From the NCBI RefSeq assembly GCF_900090275.1, contig NZ_LT607755.1, positions 4,154,001-4,218,000 of the forward strand: a stretch of DNA of 64,000 bases, given 5' to 3'. Positions 45,208 to 55,518 of this stretch are shown piece by piece. Positions within the stretch are counted from its first letter, which is position 1. The number at the start of each line of letters is the position of its first letter. The translations under genes and the position numbers were made by a program. Source of the stretch: Micromonospora zamorensis. Lineage in GTDB: Bacteria > Actinomycetota > Actinomycetes > Mycobacteriales > Micromonosporaceae. A model generated the notes under the pieces. The model had not been told where the DNA came from, did no database searches, and was given only the letters and a program-made list of their open reading frames with translations.

Positions 45208-47085
45208 ATGTCCAACGACGTAACGAGTACCGACGGCGGGGCCTCGACAGCTCCGCCGACACGACGACGGCGGGCGCTGTGGGTCGCCGGCGTGGCCGGG
45301 CTGACCGGTGTGGTCGGTCTGGCGGCCCTCGGCGGCGTGGCCGCCAGGGATGACAAGCCCAAATCCGACCAGGTCTCCGACGCGCAGCCGTCGACCAACC
45401 GGCAGAACGTCAGTGACGCTGGTGGCGCGGACGAAGGCGGCGCCAAGGAAGCCGACGCTCGGGACGACGAGTGGAGCGGCGACGACTGGAGCGGCTTCGA
45501 CGACCGGTCCGGCAAAGACGACAAGCGCCAGGACGACAAGCGCGACGAGAAGGACCGCACCAAGCAGGTCCCGTGCGACACGGACAAGCTGATCCAGGCC
45601 ATCACGTTCGCGAACAACGAAGATGGCGGCGTACTGGAGTTGGCCAAGGGCTGCACCTACACCCTGACCCGCAACCAGGACGGCAACGGCCTGCCGGTGA
45701 TCACCCAGCCCATCACCCTGAAGGGCGAGCACACGACCATCGGCCGTGAGGCCACCGCCGACTACTTCCGGATCCTCAACGTCGGCCCCGGGGGGAACCT
45801 CACCCTCAAGGGTCTGAGCATCAGGGGTGGTCAGACCCTTCAGTCCTCGATGGCCGCCGACCCCGCGACGGTCTGGGCGCCGTACTCGACCCTGGACCGG
45901 TCCACCGTGGCCGACCCGGCGGCGAAGCCGGCAGCAACAAAGGCGGCGAAGCCGGCAGCAACAAAGGCGGCGAAGCCGGCAGCGACAACGGCGGCCAAGC
46001 CTGCGGCGACAACGGCAGCGAAGCCCTCGGCGGCCAAAGCGGCGGCGAAGCCCTCGGCGGCCAAGGCGGCAGCGAAGCCCGCGGCGGCCAAGGCGGCAGC
46101 GAAGCCCACAGCCAAGCCCGCAGCGAAAGCGACGGCGAAGGCGGCAGCCGCCAAGCCGATCGCCGCGGAGGCAAAGCCGGCGGGGGCCGGAACCGCGGTG
46201 CCGCTGGTCGAGCAGCCCGGGTTCACCGACGGAGCCGGGGTGCTGGTGCAGCCCGGTGGCCGCGCGGAGATCCTGGACAGCGAGTTGCTCTACAACCAGT
46301 CCGGCGGCAACGGCGGCGGCCTGGCCAACTTCGGCAGCACCAGGCTCAGCAAGACGACAGTGGCGCACAACACCGCCTTCTTCTTCGGCGGCGGCATCTT
46401 CAACGTCGGGGTGCTCCAGGTCGACGAGTCGAAGGTCAACGACAACACCGGGATCATCGGCGGCGGCGGTATCGCCAACGGCGCGGCCGGGATCTTCACC
46501 GACAGCGTCGACGGTGGCTCGGTCTGGGTCTACAAGAGCGAGATCACCGACAACGAGACGCTCGGCTTCGGCGGCGGCGTGCTGGATGTCGGGGGCACCA
46601 CGACGCTGCACCAGACGACGGTCAGTGACAACACCGCAGTGCTCGACGGTGGTGGCGTCGCGGTGGCGGACAGCCAGCTCACCCTCAAGGACGCCACGGT
46701 GGCCAAGAACACCGCCGCTCGCGACGGTGGCGGCCTGGCGGTGACCTCCGACAGCGTCGCGACAGTCGAGAACAGCAGGATCAAGGACAACACTGCGGGC
46801 TTCTCCGGCGGCGGCCTCTTCAACGACGACAGCGTCACCACGCTGCGCGACAGCGAGGTGGTGGGCAACCGGGCCGTCGGTCCGTTCGGCCGTGGCGGCG
46901 GCATCGTCAACGGCGAGGGGAGCCAGGTCACGCTCCACCGCACGAAGGTGGCGCACAACTTCTCCACCCTTCCGCCGGGGGGCATCTTCAACAGCATCGG
47001 CGGCACCGTGACGCTGGACGACGAGTCCGCGGTCACGGCCAACCGTCCGAACAACTGCTTCAACGTTGCGGACTGCTTCGCCTGA
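45208..47085 (+). CDS. Secreted right-handed beta-helix protein 1 with lysine/alanine-rich insert
   Basis: A 625-residue protein. A basic N-terminus (RRRRALWVAGVAGLTGVVGL) forms a signal peptide or anchor, then a charged Asp/Lys linker to about residue 117. Next is VPCDTDKLIQAITFANNEDG, which begins many actinobacterial choice-of-anchor or Pmp-like helices. Residues 239-323 are a histone-H1-like stretch of AAKPAATK units. The C-terminal third repeats GGG-[ILV]-x-N/D turns (FFGGGIFNVG, GGGGIANG, GFGGGVLDVG, FSGGGLFNDD), typical of chlamydial Pmp-like parallel beta-helices. Probably a surface or adhesive protein. The paralog follows. No enzyme active site is seen. Confidence 0.8.
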   Translation: MSNDVTSTDGGASTAPPTRRRRALWVAGVAGLTGVVGLAALGGVAARDDKPKSDQVSDAQPSTNRQNVSDAGGADEGGAKEADARDDEWSGDDWSGFDDRSGKDDKRQDDKRDEKDRTKQVPCDTDKLIQAITFANNEDGGVLELAKGCTYTLTRNQDGNGLPVITQPITLKGEHTTIGREATADYFRILNVGPGGNLTLKGLSIRGGQTLQSSMAADPATVWAPYSTLDRSTVADPAAKPAATKAAKPAATKAAKPAATTAAKPAATTAAKPSAAKAAAKPSAAKAAAKPAAAKAAAKPTAKPAAKATAKAAAAKPIAAEAKPAGAGTAVPLVEQPGFTDGAGVLVQPGGRAEILDSELLYNQSGGNGGGLANFGSTRLSKTTVAHNTAFFFGGGIFNVGVLQVDESKVNDNTGIIGGGGIANGAAGIFTDSVDGGSVWVYKSEITDNETLGFGGGVLDVGGTTTLHQTTVSDNTAVLDGGGVAVADSQLTLKDATVAKNTAARDGGGLAVTSDSVATVENSRIKDNTAGFSGGGLFNDDSVTTLRDSEVVGNRAVGPFGRGGGIVNGEGSQVTLHRTKVAHNFSTLPPGGIFNSIGGTVTLDDESAVTANRPNNCFNVADCFA

Positions 47086-47111
47086 TCGGGTGGGGCTGAA
47101 CCACATAGAAG

Positions 47112-47155
47112 AGGTACGCCTCTCCGCGCCGTCACCGGCTCGGAGGGGCGTACCT
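47112..47155 (+). terminator. Hairpin terminator after beta-helix gene 1
   Basis: AGGTACGCCTCTCCG (47112-47126) and CGGAGGGGCGTACCT (47141-47155) pair at 14 of 15 positions, followed by GTTTGG. It lies 27 bases after the stop codon. The rest of 47086-47285 holds no gene. Confidence 0.75.
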
Positions 47156-47285
47156 GTTTGGCAGGTCAAGAGGGGTCTACGGCCGTGCTGGGCGGCAGTG
47201 GGCGCGGCGGGGTGTCCCGGCCTTTCCGGGGGCAACATGAACCGAATGTGGGCTTCTTTCGGATAAGCCCGCGAGGCGAGGAACC

Positions 47286-47387
47286 TTCTCATACGGTGGT
47301 TTTGGGAGCTACAACCGATTTGTAGCAGGGGACGCCCGTCTGACGGCGGCGACCCTGTCTGGTACGAGGAGAGGGCAGAGAGCTCCG
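47286..47387 (+). promoter_or_regulatory. Conserved leader B with hairpin, before beta-helix gene 2
   Basis: TTCTCATACGGTGG (47286-47299) is identical to leader A. The hairpin GCTACAA-CCGAT-TTGTAGC (47308-47326) is perfect here; in leader A one base pair is a G-U instead. ATG follows 61 bases after the hairpin. AGGAGAGGGC is the ribosome binding site region. Confidence 0.7.
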
Positions 47388-49034
47388 ATGTCCAACTACC
47401 TAACGAACAACGAAGCCTCCGGGCGGGCGACGGCCAAGCGCCGCCGCAAGCTCTGGCTCGCCAGTGGCGTAGCCGGTTTGACGGGCGTGATCAGTCTCGC
47501 GGCGGTTGGCGTCGCGGGCAGCGCCGGAGCCGTCGGCCTGAACTGGAACACCGCGCAGGTCAGCAAGGACGGCGACCAGCGGGGTGACGAGGGACGCGAC
47601 TGGGACAAGGACAAGGGCGAGGACCGGAACAAGGACAAGGACAAGGACAAGGACAAGGACCACGAGCGCGGGAGGGAGGTGCCCTGCGACACCGACAAGC
47701 TGATCCAGGCGATCGTGTTCGCCAACAGCAAGAACGGCGGTGTGCTGGAGCTGGCCAAGGGCTGCACCTACAACCTGACCCGCAACGACTACGAGGGCAA
47801 CGGCCTTCCGGTGATCACCGAGCACATCACGCTCAAGGGTGAGCACACGACGATCTCCCGGGAAGCCACCGCGGACTACTTCCGCATCCTGAACGTCGGC
47901 GCTGGTGGTCACCTCACCGTCAAGGGCCTGACCATCAAGGGTGGCCAGACCCTCGAACTGGAGAACGGCGTCGAGGCGGCTGCGGTCTGGGCGGCCTACT
48001 CGGACTCCGAGGCGCTCGCCGCCCAGGTGAAGGCCGGCACCCCGCTGGCCCAGGCGCTCACCGCGCGGCAGGCCAACCCGAAGGCGGGCCTGAAGGCCGC
48101 GCCGAAGGTCACCCCGAAGGCTCAGGCGGGCGTCGTGACGCCGCTCGTCCAGCAGCCGGAGGAGAACGACGGCGCCGGCATCCTGGTCCAGCCGGGTGGC
48201 ACCGCCGAGATCCTGGAGTCCGAGGTCGTCCTCAACCAGTCGGGCGGCAACGGCGGTGGCGTGGCCAACTTCGGCACCACGAAGATCTGGCACAGCACCG
48301 TCGCCCGTAACACCGCCTTCTTCTTCGGTGGTGGTGTCTTCAACGCCGGCCTGCTCAAGGTCGAGGAGTCGAAGATCAAGGACAACACCGCCGTCATCGG
48401 TGGTGGCGGTATCTCGAACGGCGCCGCGCGGATCTTCACCGACGACGTCAACGGCGGGACCGTCGAGATCAAGAAGGGTGAGATCAGCGACAACGAGACG
48501 CTCGGCTTCGGCGGTGGCCTCCTCGACATCGAGGGCAACACCACGGCGTACGAGACCAAGTTCGTCTCGAACACCGCAGTCCTCGCCGGTGGCGGTCTCG
48601 TTGCGGCAGACAGCCAGCTGAACCTGCACCACGTCGCGATCGAGAAGAACAGCACCGCTGGTGTCGGTGGCGGTGTGGCCATCGTCTTCGACAGCGCGGT
48701 CACGTTCGAGAAGAGCAGCATCAAGGACAACACCGCCGGGTTCTTCGGCGGCGGGCTCTTCAACGTCGGCAGCGTGACCACGCTGCGCGACAGCGAGGTT
48801 GTCGGCAACCGGGCCGTGGGCCCGATCGGGGTCGGCGGCGGCATCTTCAACATCTTCGGCGAGGTCAACCTGTCGAAGACGACGGTCGCCCACAACTTCT
48901 CCACCTTCGAGCCGGGCGGTGTCTTCAGCTTCTTCGGAGAGGTGAACGTGGACGAGAAGTCCGCCATCACCGCCAACCGTCCGACCAACTGCCTGGCCAT
49001 CCCGGGCGGCACCATCGAGAACTGCTTCGCCTGA
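47388..49034 (+). CDS. Secreted right-handed beta-helix protein 2
   Basis: A 548-residue paralog of the preceding protein. The N-terminal RRRKLWLASGVAGLTGVISL is a signal or anchor; residues ~60-98 are extremely charged (DKDKDKDKD). REVPCDTDKLIQAIVFANSK aligns with gene 1. Between the first helix part and the GGG-x-N repeats there is a shorter KAGLKAAPKVTPKAQ linker in place of gene 1's long AAKP stretch. Repeats include FFGGGVFNAG, GGGGISNG, GFGGGLLDIE, FFGGGLFNVG and a NRPTNC end. Same regulation as gene 1 is expected from the shared leader. Function unknown; probably surface exposed. Confidence 0.8.
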   Translation: MSNYLTNNEASGRATAKRRRKLWLASGVAGLTGVISLAAVGVAGSAGAVGLNWNTAQVSKDGDQRGDEGRDWDKDKGEDRNKDKDKDKDKDHERGREVPCDTDKLIQAIVFANSKNGGVLELAKGCTYNLTRNDYEGNGLPVITEHITLKGEHTTISREATADYFRILNVGAGGHLTVKGLTIKGGQTLELENGVEAAAVWAAYSDSEALAAQVKAGTPLAQALTARQANPKAGLKAAPKVTPKAQAGVVTPLVQQPEENDGAGILVQPGGTAEILESEVVLNQSGGNGGGVANFGTTKIWHSTVARNTAFFFGGGVFNAGLLKVEESKIKDNTAVIGGGGISNGAARIFTDDVNGGTVEIKKGEISDNETLGFGGGLLDIEGNTTAYETKFVSNTAVLAGGGLVAADSQLNLHHVAIEKNSTAGVGGGVAIVFDSAVTFEKSSIKDNTAGFFGGGLFNVGSVTTLRDSEVVGNRAVGPIGVGGGIFNIFGEVNLSKTTVAHNFSTFEPGGVFSFFGEVNVDEKSAITANRPTNCLAIPGGTIENCFA

Positions 49035-49082
49035 TCACCCTTGGGTGACGATGGCACAGCAGCAGGGGTGACAGCACCACGG

Positions 49083-49119
49083 ACCGGCCCCCTTCCGCAC
49101 CACGCGGAAGGGGGCCGGT
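49083..49119. terminator. Perfect bidirectional terminator hairpin
   Basis: ACCGGCCCCCTTCCGC (49083-49098), loop ACCAC, and its exact complement (49104-49119) lie between the convergent beta-helix 2 and pullulanase genes. Confidence 0.88.
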
Positions 49120-49133
49120 TCACGTTCACGTCA

Positions 49134-52100
49134 CTACTTCTGGACGAACACCGCCACGCTGCGCGCCGGGACGCTGAACGTGCCGGCCGCCCGGTCGAAC
49201 GAGGCGGTACGCAGCGCCGGATCGGCCGAGTCGACCAGCACCGGGTGCAGCGCCACGTCCGCACCGCGCAGGTCGGTCACCGTCTGCTTCGCCGTCTCCG
49301 GGGTGCTGTTGAAGACGACGGTCAGCGACTTCCACGACCCGCCCAGCCCTCGGGCGTCGAGCGTCATGGTCAGCACGCCGGGCGTCTCCTGCTCCCCGGA
49401 CAACGGGAACGCCACCCGCTGCTGCACCTGCTCGGCGGTGGCCAGCCCGAACACCGGCGACGACGCCCGGATGCGCAGCAGCTCGGCGTACCGGGCGTCG
49501 GTGGTGTTGATGGCCGCGCAGTCCGGCACCAGCGCCGGGTCCGCCAGCAAGGGCTTGGCGTACGACCACTTGTCCTCGTTGTCCTGCGCGGGCGGCAGAC
49601 CGGCCCCGAACCCGTTGCCCCGCTCGCAGCCCCACCGGATCTGGTTGAACCAGTCTCCGGAGTTGTACGAGTTGCGGTCCAGTGACTTCGACCGCAGCCG
49701 TTCGGTGCCCGCGGTGACGAACCCGGTGCCCTGCCCCAGCACCACGGTGCCCAGCGCCAGCACCTGCATGCGGGAGCGGTCGGTCGCCGAGGTGGCCTGC
49801 GGCAGTTTGTAGGCCAGCGCGTCGTACAGGATCTCGTTGTCGTGCGCGTCGACGTAGGTGACGGCCTCCCCCGGAGCGGCGGTGTAGCCGGCCGGGGAGC
49901 CGTTGTAGTCCACCTGCGCGCCGGTGATCTGCCGTCCGGCGGTGTCGGTGAACCGGTACCCGCGCAGGTTGCCGGTGAGCCCCACCTTGATCAGGTCGTG
50001 GGCGTGCAGCAGGCGCGCCTTCTGCTCGGCCGCCGACCCGTTGACCGCGTCGCCGTTGGGGTCGGTGTAGAGCCCGGACGCGAAGCCCTGCACGCGGGGG
50101 TTGGTGTCGAACGGTCCGCCGCCGCGTACCGCGTCGCGCAGCCGGTCGTTGAAGGTGCCGATGCCGGTGCCGGCCATGTTGGCCTGGGTGGCCTGGACGA
50201 AACGGGCGTCGTTGGCAACCTCGCCGAAGTTCCAGCCCTCGCCGTAGAGCATGATCGCCTTGCCGTCGACGCCGTCGCGGGCGACGGTCAGCCGGTCCAG
50301 GGCGCTGCGGACGGCGAGGATGTTCGCCTTCGGGTGGTGACCCATCAGGTCGAACCGGAAACCATCCACCTTGTACTGCTTTGCCCAGGTCACCAGCGAG
50401 TCGACGACCAGCTTGCCCATCATGGCGTGCTCGGGCGCGGTGTTGGCGCAGCAGGTCGAATTGGCTACCGTGCCGTCCTCCAACAACCGGTGGTAGTAGC
50501 CGGGCACGACCTGGTCGAGCACCGACTTGTCGTCGACACCGGCGGCCGAGGTGTGGTTGTAGACCACGTCCATCACCACCCGCAGCCCGGCGCCGTTAAC
50601 CCCGGCGACCATCCGCCGGAACTCGGTGGTCCGCGCCGCACCGGCCGGGTCGACGGCGTAGCCGCCCTCCGGGACGGTGTAGTGCAGCGGGTCGTACCCC
50701 CAGTTGTAGCCGTCGGTTTCGGCGACCGCCGCCACGCACTTCTGCTGTTCCGCGGAGTCCGGCGGGAGCGCCGCCAGGTCGCAGGCGGGCTGCCGCTGGT
50801 CGGCCCGCTTCTCCGGGATCGTCGCGAAGTCGAACGCCGGCAGCAGGTGCAGGTGGGTGACACCGGCGTCACCGAGCGCGCGCAGGTGGGTCATGCCGGC
50901 GGTCTTCGGGTCGGTGAAGGCGAGGAACGTTCCCCGCCGCTCGGCCGGCACGGTCTCGTCGGCGATGGAGAAGTCGCGTATCGACAGTTCGGAGATCTGC
51001 GCCTTCGCCGGGGGCACCGGCGCCGGTTTGCGCAGCGTCCGCCAACCCGCCGGGGCCAGCGCCGCATCGTTCAGGTCGACCAGCAGGCTGTGCGTGGAGT
51101 CCGCGGCGAGAGCCACCGAGTACGGGTCGGTCACCGACGCGGTGACCATCTTCTGCACCGCCGGCTGCCACGCCCGCACCTGGTACCGGTAGTACTTGCC
51201 GGCCCAACTCTGGTTGCCGCGCGCCGACCAGACACCGGTGCGGTCGTCGCGGCGCATCGGCACGGTCCTCGGCGCGGCGCTGGGCGAGTCGAACAGCTGC
51301 AACGCCACGGTGCGCGCGGTCGGCGCCCACAGCGCGACGCTCGGCGTCCGGCCCGCGAACGTCGGCCCGAGGGTGGCGTCGGTGGCCCGCGCGTACACGT
51401 CGTCGAGAACGCCGGGGATCTGCACGCCGGTCGCCGCGAGCAGGGCACCCTCCGCGTCGCGTTCGGTCACCAGCACCTGCCCCCGCAGCGCCGCCGGGAC
51501 CTTGGCCAGGTCGCCCCGGTCCAGCGCGAAGCTACGGTACGACCACAGGTGCGGGAACGTCGTGCGCTGGGCTTCGGTGAGCCCGTTGCGCTGCGCCCGC
51601 AACGGCAACGTGGTGTACGTCCCGGTCAGTTCCCCGTCGACCACGCCGACCCCGCCCTCGGGCGCGACGACGAGCGCGTACGTCCTGCCGTCGGTCGGCG
51701 GGGTCTGCCACGCCACTGTGGACCGGTCGATCCAGTGCGCCCTCTGCTTGCTGATGTCGGTGTCCGCGTTGACGCTGGTCGCCGTGGACGGCAGCAACCG
51801 GCCCGGCGTGGCGGCGAGCAGCCACACCTCCCGGCCCGCGCTGGCGAAGTCGAGCCGCTGGTCGTCGGGCAGATCCTTGGTGTCGCCCTGGTGGATGACG
51901 TAGTTCAGCCCGGTCGCGCCGGCGGCCAGCGGCACCCGGAACACCGCCCCGAACGCGTCAGTGCTTGTGGGCTTCAGCGGCGCGGACCACTCGGTCGGGT
52001 TGGCCGCGCCGTCCCACAGGTGCAGGCCCCAGCCGTCGTAGTTGCCGTCGGCCCTCCGATAGTGGATCACCGCGGTGCCCTCCTCGACCGCCGGATCCGG

Positions 52101-54629
52101 TTCACCGGTGGCCGCCTGCCTGCTCGGGTAGACCACCGGGTCACCCTGTTTGAGCCAGACCTCGCCGGTTGCCGTGACGTCGACGCTGCGGTCCTGGGCG
52201 ACGTCCTTGTTGCCGTCGGAGTCGACCACCACGAAACCCACGGACTTCGCGCCCGGCTTGAGTTTCACCCAGGCGAACCGGCCGTAGGCGTCCTCCCCGG
52301 CGAACGGCTGCCCCTTGGGCCACTCGGTGACGTACGCCGGGTCGATGTCCCCCCAGGCATACAAACTCCAGTCGTCGTACCCACCGGCGGGGCGTTGGTA
52401 GTGCACCACCGCCCACTCCCGGGACTTGCCCTGTGCCGGCGTACCCACGATGGCCATGGAACGGGCGGTCGCGGTGCGGCCCCGACCGTCGCGGACCACC
52501 GCCTTGTACTCGACGCGGGTGCCGCCGGCCAGGCCGGTCAGGTCGTGCTGCACGGTGTACGGCGCGTGGTCGGCGCTGCCCAGCAACGTCCACCGACCAC
52601 CCGCGACCCGGGCGGCGACGGTGACGGTGGCGAGCGGGTCACCGGTCACCTGGGCGGTGACGGCGGCCCGGGTGGCGACCAGCGCGTCCGGAGCCGGGCT
52701 GGTGATGGTGATGCGCGGCGCGGCGACCGGGCGCGCGACGGGCGTGCCGGCCCGGTGCACCACCGCCGACAGCGGGGGCACGGTCAGGCTCAGCTTGCCG
52801 TCGGCGCCGGCCGTGGCGGTCTGGCTGCCGCCGTAGATGCCGGTGAAGGTGACGCCGGCCGACCAGGTGTCCACTGTGACAGTCTGCGCGGTGTCGGCGT
52901 TGTTCACCGCCACGACGTACTCGGTCCGGTCGGCGGGGGCGATCCGGGAGGCGGCGAAGACGCCGGGGCCGTCGGCGGCGTACCTGGTGACCTGCACACC
53001 GTCGCGCAGCGCGGGGTGCGCCTGGCGCAGCCGGCCCAGCTCGGCGATCGTCCGGTACAGCGGGTGGCTGGTGTCGAACTGGTCGCTGGCGTGGGTGCGG
53101 TCGGTGCCGAGCAGGTCGTCGTCGAGATAGTCGGGGGTCTTCGAGGCGAACATGTCCTGCCGGGCGTCCTTGTCCCCACCGGGGCCGGTGAAGCCCTGCT
53201 CGTCGCCGGAGTAGACGACCGGTTGTCCACGGGTCAGGAACATCAGCTGGTGCGCGAGCTGGTCGCGGCGCAGGTGACTGGCCGGGTCGGTGCCACCACC
53301 GGCGACGAACGACCCGATCCGGCCCATGTCGTGGTTGCCGAGGAAGGTGGTGAGCCGGCCGGCGTCGGTGTCCCGGGCGGCGTAGAGGTCGTCGCGGGCG
53401 TACACGTCGGCGAGCGCCTTCGCCGAGCCGGCACCGGCGGTGTAACCGCGCGCGGCCTCCTGGAAGGCGAAGTCGAGGGTCGCCGGCAGGCCACCCTGCC
53501 GCACGTAGCTGGAGCTGATCTCCGGGTCGGCGCTGTAGACCTCGCCGAACATGAAGAAGTCCTTCTTGCCGGCCTTTTCGGCGGCCCGCTCGATGCCCTG
53601 GCTGAACTGCGGCCAGAAGTCCATGTTGACGTGCTTCACGGTGTCCAGCCGGAACCCGTCGACGCCAGTCGCGCCGATCCAGTCCCCGTACGCCCTGGTC
53701 AGCCCCTGGACCACCTCGGGGCGCTCGGTCCACAGGTCGTCGAGGCCGAAGAAGTCGCCGTACTCGCTGTTCTCACCGGCGAACGTGGAGTCGCCCCGGT
53801 TGTGGTACATGGTGGCGTCGTTCAGCCAGGCCGGGACCTTGACTGTCGCGTCCTTCGGCTCGGCGAAGGTCGGGGTGTACGGGAACGACTCCTGGTCGAC
53901 CGACGGGAACGCGCGGCTGCCGTCGGCGTAGTTGCGGTCCTCGAACGCCCGCCCCTGCGCGTCGGTGTACGGCGAGGTCGCCTTGTCCACGTACGCGTAC
54001 TTGTCCTCGGCGTACTTGATGACGTCGGCGGTGTGGTTGACGATCACGTCGAGGTAGATCTTGATGCCGCGCTGGTGGGCGAGCTTGACCAGGCGCTTCA
54101 TCTCCTCGTTGGTGCCGAAGTGCGGGTCCACCTGGGTGAAGTCGGTGATCCAGTAGCCGTGGTAACCGGCCGAGACGTCGTCGCCGGCGCCCTGCACCGG
54201 CCGGTTCTTGAAGATCGGGGCGAGCCAGATGGCCGTGGTGCCCATCCCCTGGATGTAGTCCAACTTGTCGATGACGCCCTTGAGGTCACCGCCGTGGTAG
54301 AAGCCCTTGTCGGCCGGGTCGAGCCCGGTCCGCAGCCGGTCACCGGTGAGGCCGCCCCGGTCGTTGCGGGGGTCACCGTTGGCGAACCGGTCCGGCAGGA
54401 CGAAGTAGAACTGCTCGGCCCGGGCGGAGTTGTCGCCGGCCTTCAGCAGTGCCTCGGCGGAGGGTTCGTTGCTCCACTGGGCGGCGCCGCCGACGGCGAC
54501 GGGGACACCGGCGGACGTCCGAGGGGCCGCGGCGGCGGCCGGGGGCACGGCGACCGAGGTGCCGACGAGCGTCAAGGTGAGCAGGGAGACGAGGGCCAGG
54601 GTGGTGCGCGGTTTCGGCGGGGGTGTCAT
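49134..54629 (-). CDS. Secreted amylopullulanase: GH13 alpha-amylase fused to GH13 pullulanase
   Basis: An 1831-residue secreted enzyme that should cut both alpha-1,4 and alpha-1,6 bonds of starch, glycogen or pullulan. A signal peptide occupies about residues 1-34. The first GH13 unit (about 65-550) has [19 protein letters not shown] (nucleophile D329), FMFGEVYS (E363) and FLGNHDMG (D434). Two pullulanase-associated starch-binding domains follow ([20 protein letters not shown] at 739; [20 protein letters not shown] at 853). The pullulanase unit (about 1080-1831) has YNWGYDP (1308), [20 protein letters not shown] (D1427), MLYGEGWN (E1464) and VDAHDN (D1597). Both catalytic triads look intact. 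ATG 54629 follows AGAGGAAGG. Operators upstream suggest maltose control. Confidence 0.95.
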   Translation of the reverse strand: MTPPPKPRTTLALVSLLTLTLVGTSVAVPPAAAAAPRTSAGVPVAVGGAAQWSNEPSAEALLKAGDNSARAEQFYFVLPDRFANGDPRNDRGGLTGDRLRTGLDPADKGFYHGGDLKGVIDKLDYIQGMGTTAIWLAPIFKNRPVQGAGDDVSAGYHGYWITDFTQVDPHFGTNEEMKRLVKLAHQRGIKIYLDVIVNHTADVIKYAEDKYAYVDKATSPYTDAQGRAFEDRNYADGSRAFPSVDQESFPYTPTFAEPKDATVKVPAWLNDATMYHNRGDSTFAGENSEYGDFFGLDDLWTERPEVVQGLTRAYGDWIGATGVDGFRLDTVKHVNMDFWPQFSQGIERAAEKAGKKDFFMFGEVYSADPEISSSYVRQGGLPATLDFAFQEAARGYTAGAGSAKALADVYARDDLYAARDTDAGRLTTFLGNHDMGRIGSFVAGGGTDPASHLRRDQLAHQLMFLTRGQPVVYSGDEQGFTGPGGDKDARQDMFASKTPDYLDDDLLGTDRTHASDQFDTSHPLYRTIAELGRLRQAHPALRDGVQVTRYAADGPGVFAASRIAPADRTEYVVAVNNADTAQTVTVDTWSAGVTFTGIYGGSQTATAGADGKLSLTVPPLSAVVHRAGTPVARPVAAPRITITSPAPDALVATRAAVTAQVTGDPLATVTVAARVAGGRWTLLGSADHAPYTVQHDLTGLAGGTRVEYKAVVRDGRGRTATARSMAIVGTPAQGKSREWAVVHYQRPAGGYDDWSLYAWGDIDPAYVTEWPKGQPFAGEDAYGRFAWVKLKPGAKSVGFVVVDSDGNKDVAQDRSVDVTATGEVWLKQGDPVVYPSRQAATGEPDPAVEEGTAVIHYRRADGNYDGWGLHLWDGAANPTEWSAPLKPTSTDAFGAVFRVPLAAGATGLNYVIHQGDTKDLPDDQRLDFASAGREVWLLAATPGRLLPSTATSVNADTDISKQRAHWIDRSTVAWQTPPTDGRTYALVVAPEGGVGVVDGELTGTYTTLPLRAQRNGLTEAQRTTFPHLWSYRSFALDRGDLAKVPAALRGQVLVTERDAEGALLAATGVQIPGVLDDVYARATDATLGPTFAGRTPSVALWAPTARTVALQLFDSPSAAPRTVPMRRDDRTGVWSARGNQSWAGKYYRYQVRAWQPAVQKMVTASVTDPYSVALAADSTHSLLVDLNDAALAPAGWRTLRKPAPVPPAKAQISELSIRDFSIADETVPAERRGTFLAFTDPKTAGMTHLRALGDAGVTHLHLLPAFDFATIPEKRADQRQPACDLAALPPDSAEQQKCVAAVAETDGYNWGYDPLHYTVPEGGYAVDPAGAARTTEFRRMVAGVNGAGLRVVMDVVYNHTSAAGVDDKSVLDQVVPGYYHRLLEDGTVANSTCCANTAPEHAMMGKLVVDSLVTWAKQYKVDGFRFDLMGHHPKANILAVRSALDRLTVARDGVDGKAIMLYGEGWNFGEVANDARFVQATQANMAGTGIGTFNDRLRDAVRGGGPFDTNPRVQGFASGLYTDPNGDAVNGSAAEQKARLLHAHDLIKVGLTGNLRGYRFTDTAGRQITGAQVDYNGSPAGYTAAPGEAVTYVDAHDNEILYDALAYKLPQATSATDRSRMQVLALGTVVLGQGTGFVTAGTERLRSKSLDRNSYNSGDWFNQIRWGCERGNGFGAGLPPAQDNEDKWSYAKPLLADPALVPDCAAINTTDARYAELLRIRASSPVFGLATAEQVQQRVAFPLSGEQETPGVLTMTLDARGLGGSWKSLTVVFNSTPETAKQTVTDLRGADVALHPVLVDSADPALRTASFDRAAGTFSVPARSVAVFVQK

Positions 54630-54670
54630 CGACGCCTTCCTCTGGTCGCTGATTGGCCGCACGCTAACCC

Positions 54671-54698
54671 TTGCCGAAACATTCTGCAATACCTTGCA
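54671..54698. promoter_or_regulatory. LacI-family (MalR-like) operator cluster upstream of amylopullulanase
   Basis: TTGCCGAAACATTCTGCAA (54671-54689) is an imperfect palindrome with 7 matching pairs, and TGCAA-TACC-TTGCA (54685-54698) a perfect one; they overlap. TTGC/GCAA half sites are typical of maltose-type LacI repressors of actinomycetes. Further TTGC-GAAA sequence occurs near 54723. Distance to the start codon is about 42-70 bases, right for a promoter. Confidence 0.55.
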
Positions 54699-54739
54699 AA
54701 CACTGTCGCAACACAGCAGAGTCCTTGCGGAAACGCGGC

Positions 54740-55429
54740 TCAGAGCCCGCCGCAGCGCACCCCGTCGACAGTGCACAGCCGTGGCGTACCCGACGTCCGC
54801 TCCATGTGGAATCGCAACGACACCGACCCACCGGGCCGCACGTCCACCCCACTGACGTACGTGAAGCCGTCGTCGGACTGACGCACCGTCCCCTGCGGAA
54901 CGCCCTCCACCCAGGCGGTCACGAACCGTCCGCCGGAGAACTCCAGCCGCACCGTCCAACCACGGCTCTGGGGCGACGCGTTGACCATCGACACCTCGCC
55001 GATGAATCCCCCGTCGAAGCTCTGCACCACCCGGTACCGGCCAGTCACCGCCGGCTGCACCTGCGCCGCCCGACTCGGCGACCGCGTCACCGTCGGCCGA
55101 CCCGTCGGCCCGACAGACGGGGCCACCGACGGTGACGGCGTCGCGGCGCTCGGGGGCAACCCGCTCGCACGCGCGGACAACCCCGGCAACGCACCTGCCG
55201 GCGACGACGCCGGTGCGGGTTCGCTCGGCGCGGCCTCCGCCGACGGCAGCGGCAACGCCGGCGGCGCCGACGCGCCGTCCGGGGCCGGATCAGGCCCCCG
55301 GTACGTGCCCAGGGCCACGAAGAGCAGGACCACCATCACGACGACACCGGCGCCCACCACGATCCAGGGCGACGACACGATGGCGACCGGACCGGGCGAC
55401 AGTCGCGGGAAGCGACGCATGCCGGACAT
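54740..55429 (-). CDS. Membrane-anchored protein with cellulose-binding-like domain, A
   Basis: A 229-residue protein: short cytoplasmic start, one membrane helix (about residues 16-42, SSPWIVVGAGVVVMVVLLFV), a long Ala/Pro/Ser linker (about 48-122), and a C-terminal domain of about 100 residues (GRYRVVQSFDGGFIGEVSMV to the cysteine pair LCTVDGVRC) that reads like a CBM2-type module. The conserved surface tryptophans of CBM2 are largely absent, so cellulose binding is uncertain. ATG 55429 follows GGGAGG. A paralog follows on the same strand. Role: possibly holds the cell to polymer or senses it (inference). Confidence 0.78.
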   Translation of the reverse strand: MSGMRRFPRLSPGPVAIVSSPWIVVGAGVVVMVVLLFVALGTYRGPDPAPDGASAPPALPLPSAEAAPSEPAPASSPAGALPGLSARASGLPPSAATPSPSVAPSVGPTGRPTVTRSPSRAAQVQPAVTGRYRVVQSFDGGFIGEVSMVNASPQSRGWTVRLEFSGGRFVTAWVEGVPQGTVRQSDDGFTYVSGVDVRPGGSVSLRFHMERTSGTPRLCTVDGVRCGGL

Positions 55430-55518
55430 GTACCTCCCTCAGCGGACCGTCCGGGCAGCGTAGCGACCGGCGGACGGGCCGGGAAGCGCCGCCGCCGCAC
55501 CCACGGCCCGAAACCAGC

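Noticed and set aside
45922..46176. CRISPR-like or other non-coding repeat array in the AAKP region
   Set aside because: The repeats are in frame with the surrounding protein, have variable unit length and no spacers.
49842..54881. 1679-codon open frame opposite the amylopullulanase
   Set aside because: Pure antisense shadow; the minus strand carries all GH13 motifs, signal peptide and ribosome binding site.
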